A stretch of DNA of 7,779 nt from Bacteroidales bacterium (GTDB taxonomy: Bacteria > Bacteroidota > Bacteroidia > Bacteroidales > UBA7960): positions 1 to 7,779 of the forward strand of contig SLNX01000127.1 of the NCBI GenBank assembly GCA_007132825.1. The letters run 5' to 3'. The notes beneath the pieces are model-generated. The model saw only the letters and a list, made by a program, of their open reading frames with translations. It was not told the origin of the DNA and searched no databases. The number at the start of each line of letters is the position of its first letter. The first letter of the stretch is position 1. This document shows positions 1 through 6,781 of the stretch, piece by piece. The translations under genes were made by a program, and so were the position numbers.

Positions 1-1577
1 AGTCCGACTGTCGCAGAAGCTGCAATGATATTGTGTATACCGATCATGTTACCCACGCCTCCTCCCATAATTTGCAAGCTAACAATAAGTATCCTGGAGA
101 TTCCCGTTTCTTCAGCTACGGCATATTGGAAAAGGGAAAACAACATGTTCGATACCGCATTGGATCCTGATATGAATGTACCAAGAGCTCCAATAAACGG
201 ACTCACAAAGGGCCAGATTGCGCCCGTTATATTGGAAATGTAAGCGGCAAGCATAAGTGGCATACTTGCCAAACCTTCCGGATTGTTGCCGGATTGCATC
301 ATCAGGCGCACCATGGGAACAGCGAAAATCAGAGCAATGGCCGGTCCTTTTATCCGGTCAAACGATTCTCTCCAGGCTGTTTTAATTTGTTTTTGATTCA
401 TACCAAAGAGAAAAATACTGAAAAGAGCAACAAATAAGAAGGGAAAAATGCCCGGATTTTTAAGTGGTTCAAACTCGATAAGTGTGGATGTTCCAAATAT
501 TGCCTCTGTATTCAAGGTTAATGCTCCCATCCATTCGTGAAAGGGTAGAAAACGCAATCTGCTCATAACTAACAAAGCCCCTATTAAAACATAAGGAGTC
601 CAGGCCTTTTTCAGAGAAAAACCTGACGGCTCAGTTTCTCCTCCAGCCTCAGCATCAATTTTAATACCACCCATCCATGATGCTTTCCATTGTTTTCGTT
701 CGGGGAAGTTCCATGTTTCTTTCGGAACGAGAAATCCTGCTTTGGTAGCTGGGATCAGGATGAGCAAACCCGCCAGTCCTCCAAGAATTGATGGAAATTC
801 AGGTCCGAGGAATATGGCCACCAGCGCATAGGGTAATACGAAACATAAACCTGCAAATATTGCGTATGGCCAGATTTTCACACCCTCCCTAAAACTTTTG
901 TTTTTTCCGAAGAAACGGGTTAGCATGCCAGTCATGATCAGTGGTACCAAAATGCCCGGAATGGAGTGCAGGATTGCTGTCCAGATTGCAAGTTGACGAA
1001 TAAATGTATCAAATGTAATTCCATCTGCCAACATAACCTGTTCGATCTCTGGCAGGTTAAGAGAGCTTGCGGTCCCAATCAGAATGGGTGTACCAACGGC
1101 ACCAAAAGAAACAGCTGTACTGTTGGCAATCAGTGCCACCATAACGGCAGCAAGGGCAGGGAATCCCAAAGAGAGCAGGAGAGGGGCTGCAAGCGCCGCA
1201 GGTGTCCCAAAACCTGCTGCACCTTCGATAAAGCTCCCAAAAAGCCAGGCAATAATGATCACCTGTATCCTTTTGTCTGGTGAAATATCAGAAAAACCCC
1301 GGTTAATGACAGCTATGGCGCCGCTTTCCCGAAGAATAAAAAGCAAGGTTAGTGCTCCAAACACGATCAGCAATATGTCAATGGCAATCACAAGACCATT
1401 TGCAGAAGCTGCAGCCACCCAATTTGGAGGCATATCCCATACAAAAAGCACAAGGAGTAATGTAAGCAGAAAAGAAACAGGCATGGCTTTCGTGGCAGGC
1501 CAGCGAAAAACAACCATCAGTGTAAAAACAGACAGAACCGGAAGTGACGCAAGTAATGCAAATAATCCATCTGACAT
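1..1577 (-). CDS. lctP: Lactate permease, LctP/LldP family (3' end cut by window edge)
   Basis: Inner-membrane carrier of the LctP family, which takes up or exports L-lactate, D-lactate and glycolate with protons. Translating the complement from ATG 1577-1575 gives 525 uninterrupted residues that run off the left edge. The family is usually about 550 residues, so only a short C-terminal part is missing. The protein is almost entirely hydrophobic segments. Two signatures resemble Escherichia coli LldP: GSFIEGAAGFGTP at residues 114-126 and GTFISGSNAVSNMLF at 466-480. A hydrophilic loop lies at about 285-325. No Shine-Dalgarno sequence precedes the ATG; the next in-frame candidate upstream is only a TTG. 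The gene is divergent from ldhA with a 95-base gap, which supports lactate as substrate. Family assignment is firm; substrate preference (L, D or glycolate) is inferred. Confidence 0.93.
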   Translation of the reverse strand, partial: MSDGLFALLASLPVLSVFTLMVVFRWPATKAMPVSFLLTLLLVLFVWDMPPNWVAAASANGLVIAIDILLIVFGALTLLFILRESGAIAVINRGFSDISPDKRIQVIIIAWLFGSFIEGAAGFGTPAALAAPLLLSLGFPALAAVMVALIANSTAVSFGAVGTPILIGTASSLNLPEIEQVMLADGITFDTFIRQLAIWTAILHSIPGILVPLIMTGMLTRFFGKNKSFREGVKIWPYAIFAGLCFVLPYALVAIFLGPEFPSILGGLAGLLILIPATKAGFLVPKETWNFPERKQWKASWMGGIKIDAEAGGETEPSGFSLKKAWTPYVLIGALLVMSRLRFLPFHEWMGALTLNTEAIFGTSTLIEFEPLKNPGIFPFLFVALFSIFLFGMNQKQIKTAWRESFDRIKGPAIALIFAVPMVRLMMQSGNNPEGLASMPLMLAAYISNITGAIWPFVSPFIGALGTFISGSNAVSNMLFSLFQYAVAEETGISRILIVSLQIMGGGVGNMIGIHNIIAASATVG

Positions 1578-1632
1578 TGCAAACAACTTATGTTTTTAAA
1601 GAATTCAAATCATCTAAACAATCATCATGCAA

Positions 1633-1661
1633 TAATTGTTTATTAATTGTTTAACAATTAA
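1633..1661. repeat. Symmetrical AT-rich repeats between lctP and ldhA; possible operator
   Basis: TTAATTGTT-T-AACAATTAA at 1643-1661 is a perfect 9-base inverted repeat around one central base. The decamer TAATTGTTTA occurs twice in direct orientation, at 1633-1642 and 1644-1653, so the copies start 11 bases apart, about one helical turn. The cluster ends 11 bases before the ldhA ATG and lies in the only spacer between two divergent lactate genes. That is where a shared regulator could bind. AT-rich DNA makes such symmetry easier to obtain by chance, and no specific regulator is recognisable, so a regulatory role is inference. Confidence 0.35.
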
Positions 1662-1672
1662 CAACTTTAGAT

Positions 1673-2680
1673 ATGGCAAAAATTGCATTTTTTTCAACAC
1701 AGACATATGACAAGAATTTCTTTGAGAATAAATCAGATAAACATCATTTTGAGTTTTTCGAGACACGCTTGAAAAAAAATACAGTCCAACTGGCAGAGGG
1801 TTATGATGGTGTTTGTGTTTTTGTAAACGACAAATTGAATGCTGATATACTTAAAAAGCTTTCAGAAATGAATATTGGCCTGGTAGCATTGCGGTGTGCC
1901 GGATTCAATAATGTGGACCTTAAAGCTGCTGAGGAAAATAATATACGTGTTATGCGTGTACCCGCTTATTCGCCTGAAGCTGTTGCTGAACATGCAATGG
2001 CACTTATTCTGACACTCGCCAGGAAAACGCACAAGTCATACAATAGGGTAAGGGATGGGAATTTTTCACTGGAAAGGCTTACCGGTTTTAATATTTTCGG
2101 TAAAACAATAGGTGTTGTCGGTACCGGAAAAATCGGACAGGCTTTTATTCGTGTTGCCAAAGGTTTTGGAACAGAAGTGCTAGCATATGATAAATATCCC
2201 TCGGAGGAAATGAAAAAGAATGGCGTTAAATATATGGAACTGAATGAAGTGCTTGCTAAAAGTGATATTCTAAGTCTGCATTGCCCCTTGACGCCAGAAA
2301 CACATCATATTATCAATAAAAAAACCCTTGAAAAGATGAAAAAAGGGGCCATGCTGATCAATACCAGCCGTGGCAAACTTGTAGATACCTCTGCAGTGAT
2401 AGAGTCTCTTAAGGAAGATCATCTTGGATCTCTGGGTATAGATGTTTATGAGCAGGAGGAAAAGCTGTTTTTCCGTGATCTGTCAGAAGTGATCATCCGT
2501 GATGACCAGATCGCAAGGCTAATGTTGTTTCCCAATGTCTTGATTACAGCACATCAGGGCTTTTTTACAAAAGAAAGTCTTGAGGAAATTACCCGGATTA
2601 CACTCAAAAACTTTGATGACTATGAAAACAAGCGGGAGTCAGAAAATGAGGTGAGCTGTAAGCTTTTGAAAGATTGCTGA
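1673..2680 (+). CDS. ldhA: D-lactate dehydrogenase (fermentative, LdhA type)
   Basis: Cytoplasmic NAD-dependent enzyme reducing pyruvate to D-lactate to regenerate NAD+ during fermentation. The 335 residues match the family length (E. coli LdhA is 329) and resemble it throughout, for example ALRCAGFNNVDL at 72-83 and VPAYSPEAVAEHA at 96-108. The Rossmann dinucleotide motif GVVGTGKIG is at 147-155. The catalytic residues of D-2-hydroxyacid dehydrogenases are present: Arg233 in NTSRG, Glu262 just after DVYE (257-260), and His294 in TAHQ. The start ATG at 1673 gives the expected short N-terminal strand (AKIAFFSTQTYDK), with no clear Shine-Dalgarno sequence, as is usual in Bacteroidota. It is divergent from a lactate permease. 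No obvious terminator follows. The D-lactate assignment rests on overall resemblance to LdhA rather than to other 2-hydroxyacid dehydrogenases. Confidence 0.95.
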   Translation: MAKIAFFSTQTYDKNFFENKSDKHHFEFFETRLKKNTVQLAEGYDGVCVFVNDKLNADILKKLSEMNIGLVALRCAGFNNVDLKAAEENNIRVMRVPAYSPEAVAEHAMALILTLARKTHKSYNRVRDGNFSLERLTGFNIFGKTIGVVGTGKIGQAFIRVAKGFGTEVLAYDKYPSEEMKKNGVKYMELNEVLAKSDILSLHCPLTPETHHIINKKTLEKMKKGAMLINTSRGKLVDTSAVIESLKEDHLGSLGIDVYEQEEKLFFRDLSEVIIRDDQIARLMLFPNVLITAHQGFFTKESLEEITRITLKNFDDYENKRESENEVSCKLLKDC

Positions 2681-3040
2681 TGTTTAGGACAAAACTGGCA
2701 AGTAACATTTTTGATTGGAGTCTTTGCAGGATACCTTTACATACTGAATGATGTATCGGAACAGAAAGCACCGAAAGGCTCCATTTTTACAATTACCGAA
2801 CCGGGCTATTTATTTGATGATCCACGTTTCTCATAAAAAACCGGTTTTAAGGTTGAAGCGGGTGACACCTTCACCAACATTCATCAAATCAAACATTTTG
2901 TCAACCTCATATTGCTTCGGTGAAAATCAGCGCAGATTTGTTGCCATTTCACAAGAAACCGTGTCTATTCAGATCAGAAAAACGTGGTCAAATGTTAGAA
3001 ATTGTATTGAGTTTCTTATTGCAGGAAAAAGGTATACACA
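2681..3040. other. Gene-free gap after ldhA; possible decayed coding relics
   Basis: About 360 bases without a convincing gene. Three weak signals are visible. The ldhA frame stays open for 49 codons beyond its TGA, to a TAA at 2828-2830, and includes a hydrophobic run (VTFLIGVFAGYLYIL). On the minus strand around 2930-2840 one frame reads 32 protein-like residues bounded by stops (FSPKQYEVDKMFDL, then NVGEGVTRFNLKTGFL). A 143-codon plus-strand frame from 2748 runs into the next gene. None resembles a family I know. The stretch also holds a perfect 12-base palindrome, AAAACCGGTTTT, at 2837-2848. It may be a decayed gene, a long trailer or simple spacer. Confidence 0.3.
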
Positions 3041-3044
3041 AAGA

Positions 3045-3072
3045 AATAAAAAACAATACACGATAACGTGCA
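3045..3072 (-). terminator. Probable intrinsic terminator of the nitronate monooxygenase-like gene
   Basis: Read on the minus strand, TGCACG-TTAT-CGTGTA forms a 6-bp stem (one G-U pair) with a four-base loop at 3072-3057. It is followed after three bases by a run of six T (3053-3048). It begins 34 bases beyond the stop codon of the gene at 3106-4188 and points the right way. The stem is short, so efficiency may be moderate. Confidence 0.5.
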
Positions 3073-3105
3073 TTGTTAACAGATTATCCAGCGATAACAT
3101 GGATA

Positions 3106-4188
3106 TTATCTCGAAGCGGTATTCATGGCAGTTTGAAAGCCATCCACAAGCTCTTGAAACAGTTCTTTTACTGTTGTGATCTTTGTGGCCAGATATGCAT
3201 TGGCTCCGGCAAAAGCAAAACCCTTTTTCATATTACCTTTGTAGGCATTGTAGAGTGCATTGATAATGCAATATGGAGTCTTTGACACGTCGCATGTCCG
3301 GATGCAGTGGTGGGGACACTTAATGGGTCGTCTTCGACCCTGGTTAGCTTCCTCAATAAAGCTGTTGTGAACAGCCCTCCCGGGCATTCCCACCGGGCTT
3401 TGAATAATCTCTATATCCAGCTCGGAAGCATTGATATAAGATTGTTTAAAGTCTGCTGAGGCATCACACTCTTCGGTTGTTACAAAACGGGTACCAAGCT
3501 GGACTCCAGCTGCCCCTTTTTGCATGATGTTGAAAATATCTGCTCCATTGTGAAGGCCGCCACCGGCAATAACCGGGATCTTTACATGATAGGCATCCTC
3601 AAATGTTTTGACCTCTCTTACTACCTCAGGAACAAGTTCCTCAAGCGAATAATGTGTGTCCTCAATCTGGTTATTTTTAAACCCAAGGTGCCCGCCTGCC
3701 TTTGGTCCTTCAACTACTATCGCGTCAGGAAGGTAGTTGTAGGTTTCTTTCCATTTGCTGCAAATTAGTTTTGCAGCCCTTCCTGAAGAAACAATAGGTG
3801 CCAGTTTTGTTTCACTACCCGGTGTTAAAAAGCCCGGCAAGCCGAGTGGCAGGCCGGCTCCGGAGAAAATAACATCCGCTTTTTCAGCGACGGCAGTTTT
3901 TACCAATTCAGCAAAATTTGACATGGCAACCATGATGTTAACTCCTATGACCCCTTTGGTTTTTTCCTTTGCAAGCCTCAGCTCTTTTTTTAAACCTTCG
4001 ATATTAGCCTGCAGATAATCCAACGCGGGGTTGCGGTGCACAAAACCCAATCCGGCAGCAGATATAACACCAACACCGCCTTGATTGGCAACAGCCACAG
4101 CTAGCCCGGATAGCGAGATACCGACACCCATGCCACCCTGTATTATTGGAATCTGTATGTTTAAATTTCCTATTTTAAATGATTTCAT
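3106..4188 (-). CDS. Nitronate monooxygenase-like FMN flavoprotein (2-nitropropane dioxygenase family)
   Basis: TIM-barrel FMN oxidoreductase of the nitronate monooxygenase / FabK superfamily, 360 residues, cytoplasmic. Visible family motifs are PIIQGGMGVGIS at 14-25 (N-terminal flavin loop), GVNIM at 82-86, SGAGLP at 109-114, GPKAGGHLG at 161-169 with the likely catalytic His167, IAGGG at 207-211 and GVQLGTRF at 228-235 (phosphate-binding end of the barrel). A C-terminal cluster has Cys291, Cys295, Cys299 and Cys307 in CPHHCIRTC...PYC; this is typical of a subgroup of longer family members in anaerobes, as far as I recall, and its role is not known to me. The true substrate is uncertain: alkyl nitronates, a flavin-dependent reductase role, or FabK-like enoyl reduction are all possible. 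No neighbour belongs to fatty-acid synthesis. The gene is transcribed singly, divergent from rhlE. Confidence 0.85.
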   Translation of the reverse strand: MKSFKIGNLNIQIPIIQGGMGVGISLSGLAVAVANQGGVGVISAAGLGFVHRNPALDYLQANIEGLKKELRLAKEKTKGVIGVNIMVAMSNFAELVKTAVAEKADVIFSGAGLPLGLPGFLTPGSETKLAPIVSSGRAAKLICSKWKETYNYLPDAIVVEGPKAGGHLGFKNNQIEDTHYSLEELVPEVVREVKTFEDAYHVKIPVIAGGGLHNGADIFNIMQKGAAGVQLGTRFVTTEECDASADFKQSYINASELDIEIIQSPVGMPGRAVHNSFIEEANQGRRRPIKCPHHCIRTCDVSKTPYCIINALYNAYKGNMKKGFAFAGANAYLATKITTVKELFQELVDGFQTAMNTASR

Positions 4189-4219
4189 AAACGTGTTCCT
4201 TTTCTTAATTGTAGTTATG

Positions 4220-4249
4220 TAAAGGTATTTAATAAAACTGATTATCAGT
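4220..4249 (-). promoter_or_regulatory. Candidate promoter and operator of the NMO-like gene
   Basis: On the minus strand TACCTTTA (4227-4220) fits the Bacteroidetes -7 box TAnnTTTG at all but the last base, 31 bases before the ATG. Upstream of it lies ACTGAT-T-ATCAGT (4237-4249), a perfect 6-base inverted repeat around one base. It covers the region where a -33 element would lie. No clean TTG is present there, so the promoter is weak by consensus. The overlap of palindrome and promoter suggests a repressor site, but that is inference. Confidence 0.35.
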
Positions 4250-4401
4250 AAGTTTTAAACACAAATAACGTTAATTATTACTTGATGCTTTTAGTCGTTT
4301 ACCGGATGTAGCTTCGGTTTAGAATGATAAGAGCCTGTTTAATTATGGATAGGTCTTACTGAATATTATTTATGCAATGTAAAAGAGATAAATATAATGT
4401 T

Positions 4402-4409
4402 TATCTTTG
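4402..4409 (+). promoter_or_regulatory. Candidate -7 promoter box of rhlE
   Basis: TATCTTTG is an exact match to the Bacteroidetes sigma-factor -7 consensus TAnnTTTG. No clear TTG is seen at the -33 distance. Initiation a few bases downstream would give a leader of roughly 130 bases before the ATG at 4546, long for a single gene. Confidence 0.45.
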
Positions 4410-4513
4410 CGGCGATAATTACGAGTTGGGTTTTTCTTTGCCCCGTTTTAGAAAAGAATACTTTTCAACACAATTAATCTCTCCACCTCATTTTTTCGAT
4501 TATCCTTGAAATC

Positions 4514-4531
4514 ACCTGTATCATTGCAGGT
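4514..4531 (+). promoter_or_regulatory. Leader hairpin just upstream of the rhlE start
   Basis: ACCTGT-ATCATT-GCAGGT can fold into a 6-bp stem (five Watson-Crick pairs and one G-U) with a six-base loop. It ends 14 bases before the start codon, inside the region a ribosome covers at initiation. It could modulate rhlE translation, for instance with temperature. It is small enough to be coincidental. Confidence 0.3.
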
Positions 4532-4545
4532 ATAAATCTATTATT

Positions 4546-5682
4546 ATGATAACGACTTTTGAAAGTCTTGGTTTGACCATGCCGATTTTGCAGGCACTAA
4601 AAAGCAAAGGATACAAAGTACCAACACCTGTTCAACAACAAGCAATCCCATTGATTCTAAGTGGCAGGGACGTTTTTGGAAGTGCACAGACCGGCACAGG
4701 AAAAACGGCAGCATTTGCATTGCCCTTGCTGCATCTCTTATCAGAAAAACAACGTGTTGCAAAACACGCAAGGGTGCTTGTACTGGCACCTACCAGGGAG
4801 CTAACTCAACAAATCGGCGAGAGCTTCAGGTTATATGGACAAAATACACGTTTAAAGCAAACAATAATATATGGTGGCGTTTCACAGCAGGCGCAAGTTG
4901 ACTCTTTGAGAAGGGGTAACGACATATTGATTGCTACACCCGGACGTTTACTGGACCTCCTGAATCAAAAGCATCTGAGCCTGCACGCTATTGAGCATTT
5001 TGTGCTGGATGAAGCAGACAGAATGCTGGATATGGGGTTTATTCATGATATTAAAAGAATCGTGCAACATTTGCCTGCCGAAAGACAAACGCTGATGTTT
5101 TCGGCTACCCTTTCCAAAGAAATTAAGCATCTTGCTTCAGGCATATTGAAAGATTTCGATAGTTTCAGTATTAAATCTGCAAAAAGCGATCCGGTCCAGA
5201 CGCATGAGAAGGTGTATTACATCGATCGCTCGGCAAAAGCCAAATTACTGCAGCATCTTGTTTCTGAAGAGAGCATAGAGCGTTCGCTGGTATTCACACG
5301 GACAAAGCGCGGAGCTGATAAACTGGTGAAAATGCTTGCCCGCAAAGGCATCATGGCACAGGCCATTCACGGCAACAAGTCGCAGGCACAAAGGTTGCGT
5401 GCACTGAAAAGCTTTAAGGAGAATAAGTTATGCATGCTGATAGCCACCGATGTTGCTTCCAGAGGCATCGACATCCACGAGCTCTCCCACGTGATTAATT
5501 ACGACATCCCTGAACAGACGGAAACCTACACCCACCGTATCGGAAGAACGGGTAGAGCAGGCCGCGAAGGCATTGCCTATTCATTCTGCAGTCCTGAAGA
5601 AAAAACATATCTGAAGGACATCCAGAAGTTCATTGGGAAACAGATACCGGTTGCATTGCATCCATTCAGGGCTATCGGATAG
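4546..5682 (+). CDS. rhlE: DEAD-box ATP-dependent RNA helicase, RhlE-like, without a C-terminal tail
   Basis: Cytoplasmic ATP-driven RNA helicase acting on structured RNA, typically in ribosome assembly, RNA decay or cold adaptation. All core motifs are present in order: Q motif (Phe5, then TPVQ 27-30), motif I AQTGTGKT 47-54, Ia PTRELTQQ 82-89, GG 110-111, Ib TPGR 131-134, II DEAD 155-158, III SAT 186-188, IV LVFTRTK 248-254, V ATDVASRGIDI 300-310, VI HRIGRTGRAGR 330-340. The protein ends at residue 378, just after KFIGKQIPV, so it is essentially the two RecA domains without the basic tail many RhlE homologues carry. Start choice is supported by the FxxLGL motif directly after the ATG. It is preceded by a long leader and convergent with nfo. 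DEAD-box family is certain; the RhlE subgroup is likely. Confidence 0.93.
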   Translation: MITTFESLGLTMPILQALKSKGYKVPTPVQQQAIPLILSGRDVFGSAQTGTGKTAAFALPLLHLLSEKQRVAKHARVLVLAPTRELTQQIGESFRLYGQNTRLKQTIIYGGVSQQAQVDSLRRGNDILIATPGRLLDLLNQKHLSLHAIEHFVLDEADRMLDMGFIHDIKRIVQHLPAERQTLMFSATLSKEIKHLASGILKDFDSFSIKSAKSDPVQTHEKVYYIDRSAKAKLLQHLVSEESIERSLVFTRTKRGADKLVKMLARKGIMAQAIHGNKSQAQRLRALKSFKENKLCMLIATDVASRGIDIHELSHVINYDIPEQTETYTHRIGRTGRAGREGIAYSFCSPEEKTYLKDIQKFIGKQIPVALHPFRAIG

Positions 5683-5820
5683 TTAATGTTATATCTGCCG
5701 TAGATCGGCAATCCGAGCCTTGCTGGCCAACATTTCTGGCACTGGACAACCCAAGTGCTGTCCGTATCGCCATTCCCGGGTAAAATATGCAGGCCGGCCA
5801 AGTCCGGCCTGAACTCTCGT
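5683..5820. repeat. Convergent rhlE/nfo spacer dense in inverted repeats
   Basis: This 138-base spacer is visibly richer in G and C than the other spacers here and contains several short inverted repeats. They are TGCCG/CGGCA (5696-5710), GGCCA/TGGC-type pairing (5726-5740), GCACT/AGTGC (5739-5758), GGACA/TGTCC (5744-5763) and CAGGCCGG/CCGGCCTG (5790-5811). The GCACT and GGACA hairpins interleave, so only one can form at a time. No gene is supported. It may be a terminator region or a small interspersed palindromic element. Confidence 0.4.
5781..5811 (-). terminator. Probable terminator of nfo
   Basis: CAGGCCGG and CCGGCCTG form a perfect 8-bp GC-rich stem with a six-base loop (5790-5811). 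Read on the minus strand it is followed by GCATATTTTA, a modest T-rich tail, and it begins 10 bases past the nfo stop. On the plus strand no T run follows, so termination of rhlE by it is less likely. Confidence 0.5.
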
Positions 5821-6663
5821 CTATTCTACGGAAGCGTAAAGAAACGCAATCTCCTCCTGCCATTTGCTCTCATCCGGTGTTTCGAGGATCATGGGGATAT
5901 TGTCAAACCTGGGATCATTCATGATGCGGATAAACACTTCTGCGCCGAGTGTTCCCTGACCGATCGTGTCGTGGCGGTCGACGCGCGATGCGTGGGCCTT
6001 CTTTGAGTCATTGAGGTGCATCCCCTTTAGATACTTGAATCCGATGATCTCATCAAATTTCCTGAATGTATTTTCAAAACCTTCTGCAGATTTGATTTCA
6101 TAGCCAGCTGAATAGGTGTGAGCAGTATCTATGCAAACACCGACACGTTCCTTGTCTTCAATGTGGTCGATAATGAAACGGATTTGTTCAAAAGTATATC
6201 CCAGGTTAGTTCCCTGCCCTGCGGTATTCTCAATTACTGCGAGAACCCCTTTGGTTTTGTCTAGTGCAATGTTGACCGATTCAGCGATGATTTTCATGCA
6301 ACTTTCTTCATCTGTGAGGTTCAGATGGCTTCCCGGATGAAAATTTAACCTATCGATGCCGAGTTGCTCACAGCGCTGCATTTCATCGAGAAAAGCAGTT
6401 CTCGATTTCTTTAATGATGACGGATCGGGATGCCCGAGATTGATCAGGTAGCTGTCATGTGGCAATATCTGAAACGGTTCATAGCCATATTTTGCGCAGT
6501 TTTCCTTAAAAGCTTCAATGCTTTTTTTCTCGAGGGGTTTGGAGTACCATCGCTTTTGGTTTCTGGTAAACAGTCCGAAAGCTTTTGCTCCAATATTATG
6601 TGCGTTTATGGGCGCATTTTCAACACCTCCCGAAGCACTAACGTGTGCACCAACATACTTCAT
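5821..6663 (-). CDS. nfo: Endonuclease IV (AP endonuclease)
   Basis: Zinc-dependent DNA repair enzyme that cuts the backbone 5' to abasic sites and removes 3' blocking groups in base-excision repair. At 280 residues it is close to E. coli Nfo (285). All nine ligands of the trinuclear zinc site known from E. coli are found at the same residue numbers: His69, His109, Glu145, Asp179, His182, His216, Asp229, His231 and Glu261. Surrounding motifs are LPHDSYLINLG, FHPG, IENTAGQG, CIDTAH, MHLND and DRHDTIGQG. The ATG gives the usual N-terminus MKYVGAHVSASGG. A TATCTTTA box about 67 bases upstream and a downstream hairpin suggest a single-gene transcript. The gene appears intact and functional. Confidence 0.97.
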   Translation of the reverse strand: MKYVGAHVSASGGVENAPINAHNIGAKAFGLFTRNQKRWYSKPLEKKSIEAFKENCAKYGYEPFQILPHDSYLINLGHPDPSSLKKSRTAFLDEMQRCEQLGIDRLNFHPGSHLNLTDEESCMKIIAESVNIALDKTKGVLAVIENTAGQGTNLGYTFEQIRFIIDHIEDKERVGVCIDTAHTYSAGYEIKSAEGFENTFRKFDEIIGFKYLKGMHLNDSKKAHASRVDRHDTIGQGTLGAEVFIRIMNDPRFDNIPMILETPDESKWQEEIAFLYASVE

Positions 6664-6729
6664 GAATAATGATTTTGTTCAGATTTGAATTATTTATAAA
6701 AATATCGTGTCCTTAACAAAAAAGGTTGC

Positions 6730-6759
6730 TAAAGATACAAAAGATAGGCAATCCGGCAA
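6730..6759 (-). promoter_or_regulatory. Candidate nfo promoter
   Basis: On the minus strand TTG (6759-6757) is followed by 19 bases and then TATCTTTA (6737-6730). This fits the Bacteroidetes pattern TTTG - about 19 - TAnnTTTG, except that the first T of the -33 element is C and the last base of the -7 box is A. The leader would be about 60 bases. It is the best paired -33/-7 arrangement in the window. Confidence 0.45.
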
Positions 6760-6781
6760 GCAATGAAAGGTAATTGACCGA

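Larger units (their letters stand above)
4189..4545. other. Divergent regulatory spacer between the NMO-like gene and rhlE
   Basis: This 357-base AT-rich spacer has no supported gene. Its left part carries a promoter-like box and a 13-base palindrome for the minus-strand gene. Its right part carries a good Bacteroidetes -7 box, a predicted leader of about 130 bases and a small hairpin in front of rhlE. Between roughly 4260 and 4395 I see nothing specific apart from the short palindrome TAACGTTA at 4267-4274. Confidence 0.6.

Noticed and set aside
966..1599. Two overlapping open frames on the plus strand (966-1283 and 1084-1599)
   Set aside because: They lie antisense to the lactate permease, whose frame is continuous with strong family motifs. 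Their composition is that of a shadow frame, with no recognisable domain.
2837..2848. AAAACCGGTTTT, a perfect 12-base palindrome
   Set aside because: It has no loop, so it cannot be a good RNA hairpin or terminator. It lies in a gap without a promoter or gene start nearby, so a binding-site role has no support.
2748..3179. 143-codon plus-strand open frame in the gap after ldhA
   Set aside because: It runs through the terminator-like hairpin and into the antisense of the flavoprotein C-terminus. Its composition is Arg/Lys/Ser-rich without hydrophobic patterning, and it has no known motif. It remains the longest frame in the gap, so a search would settle it.
3106..4188. Assignment as enoyl-ACP reductase FabK
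   Set aside because: The superfamily is shared, but the active-site segment reads GPKAGGHLG, the C-terminal Cys cluster is not a FabK trait as far as I know, and no fatty-acid synthesis gene is adjacent.
5739..5763. H-type pseudoknot from GCACT-GGACA-accca-AGTGC-TGTCC
   Set aside because: The stems interleave as a pseudoknot would, but there are no loop bases to cross either 5-bp stem, so it is sterically unlikely. The two hairpins are better seen as mutually exclusive.
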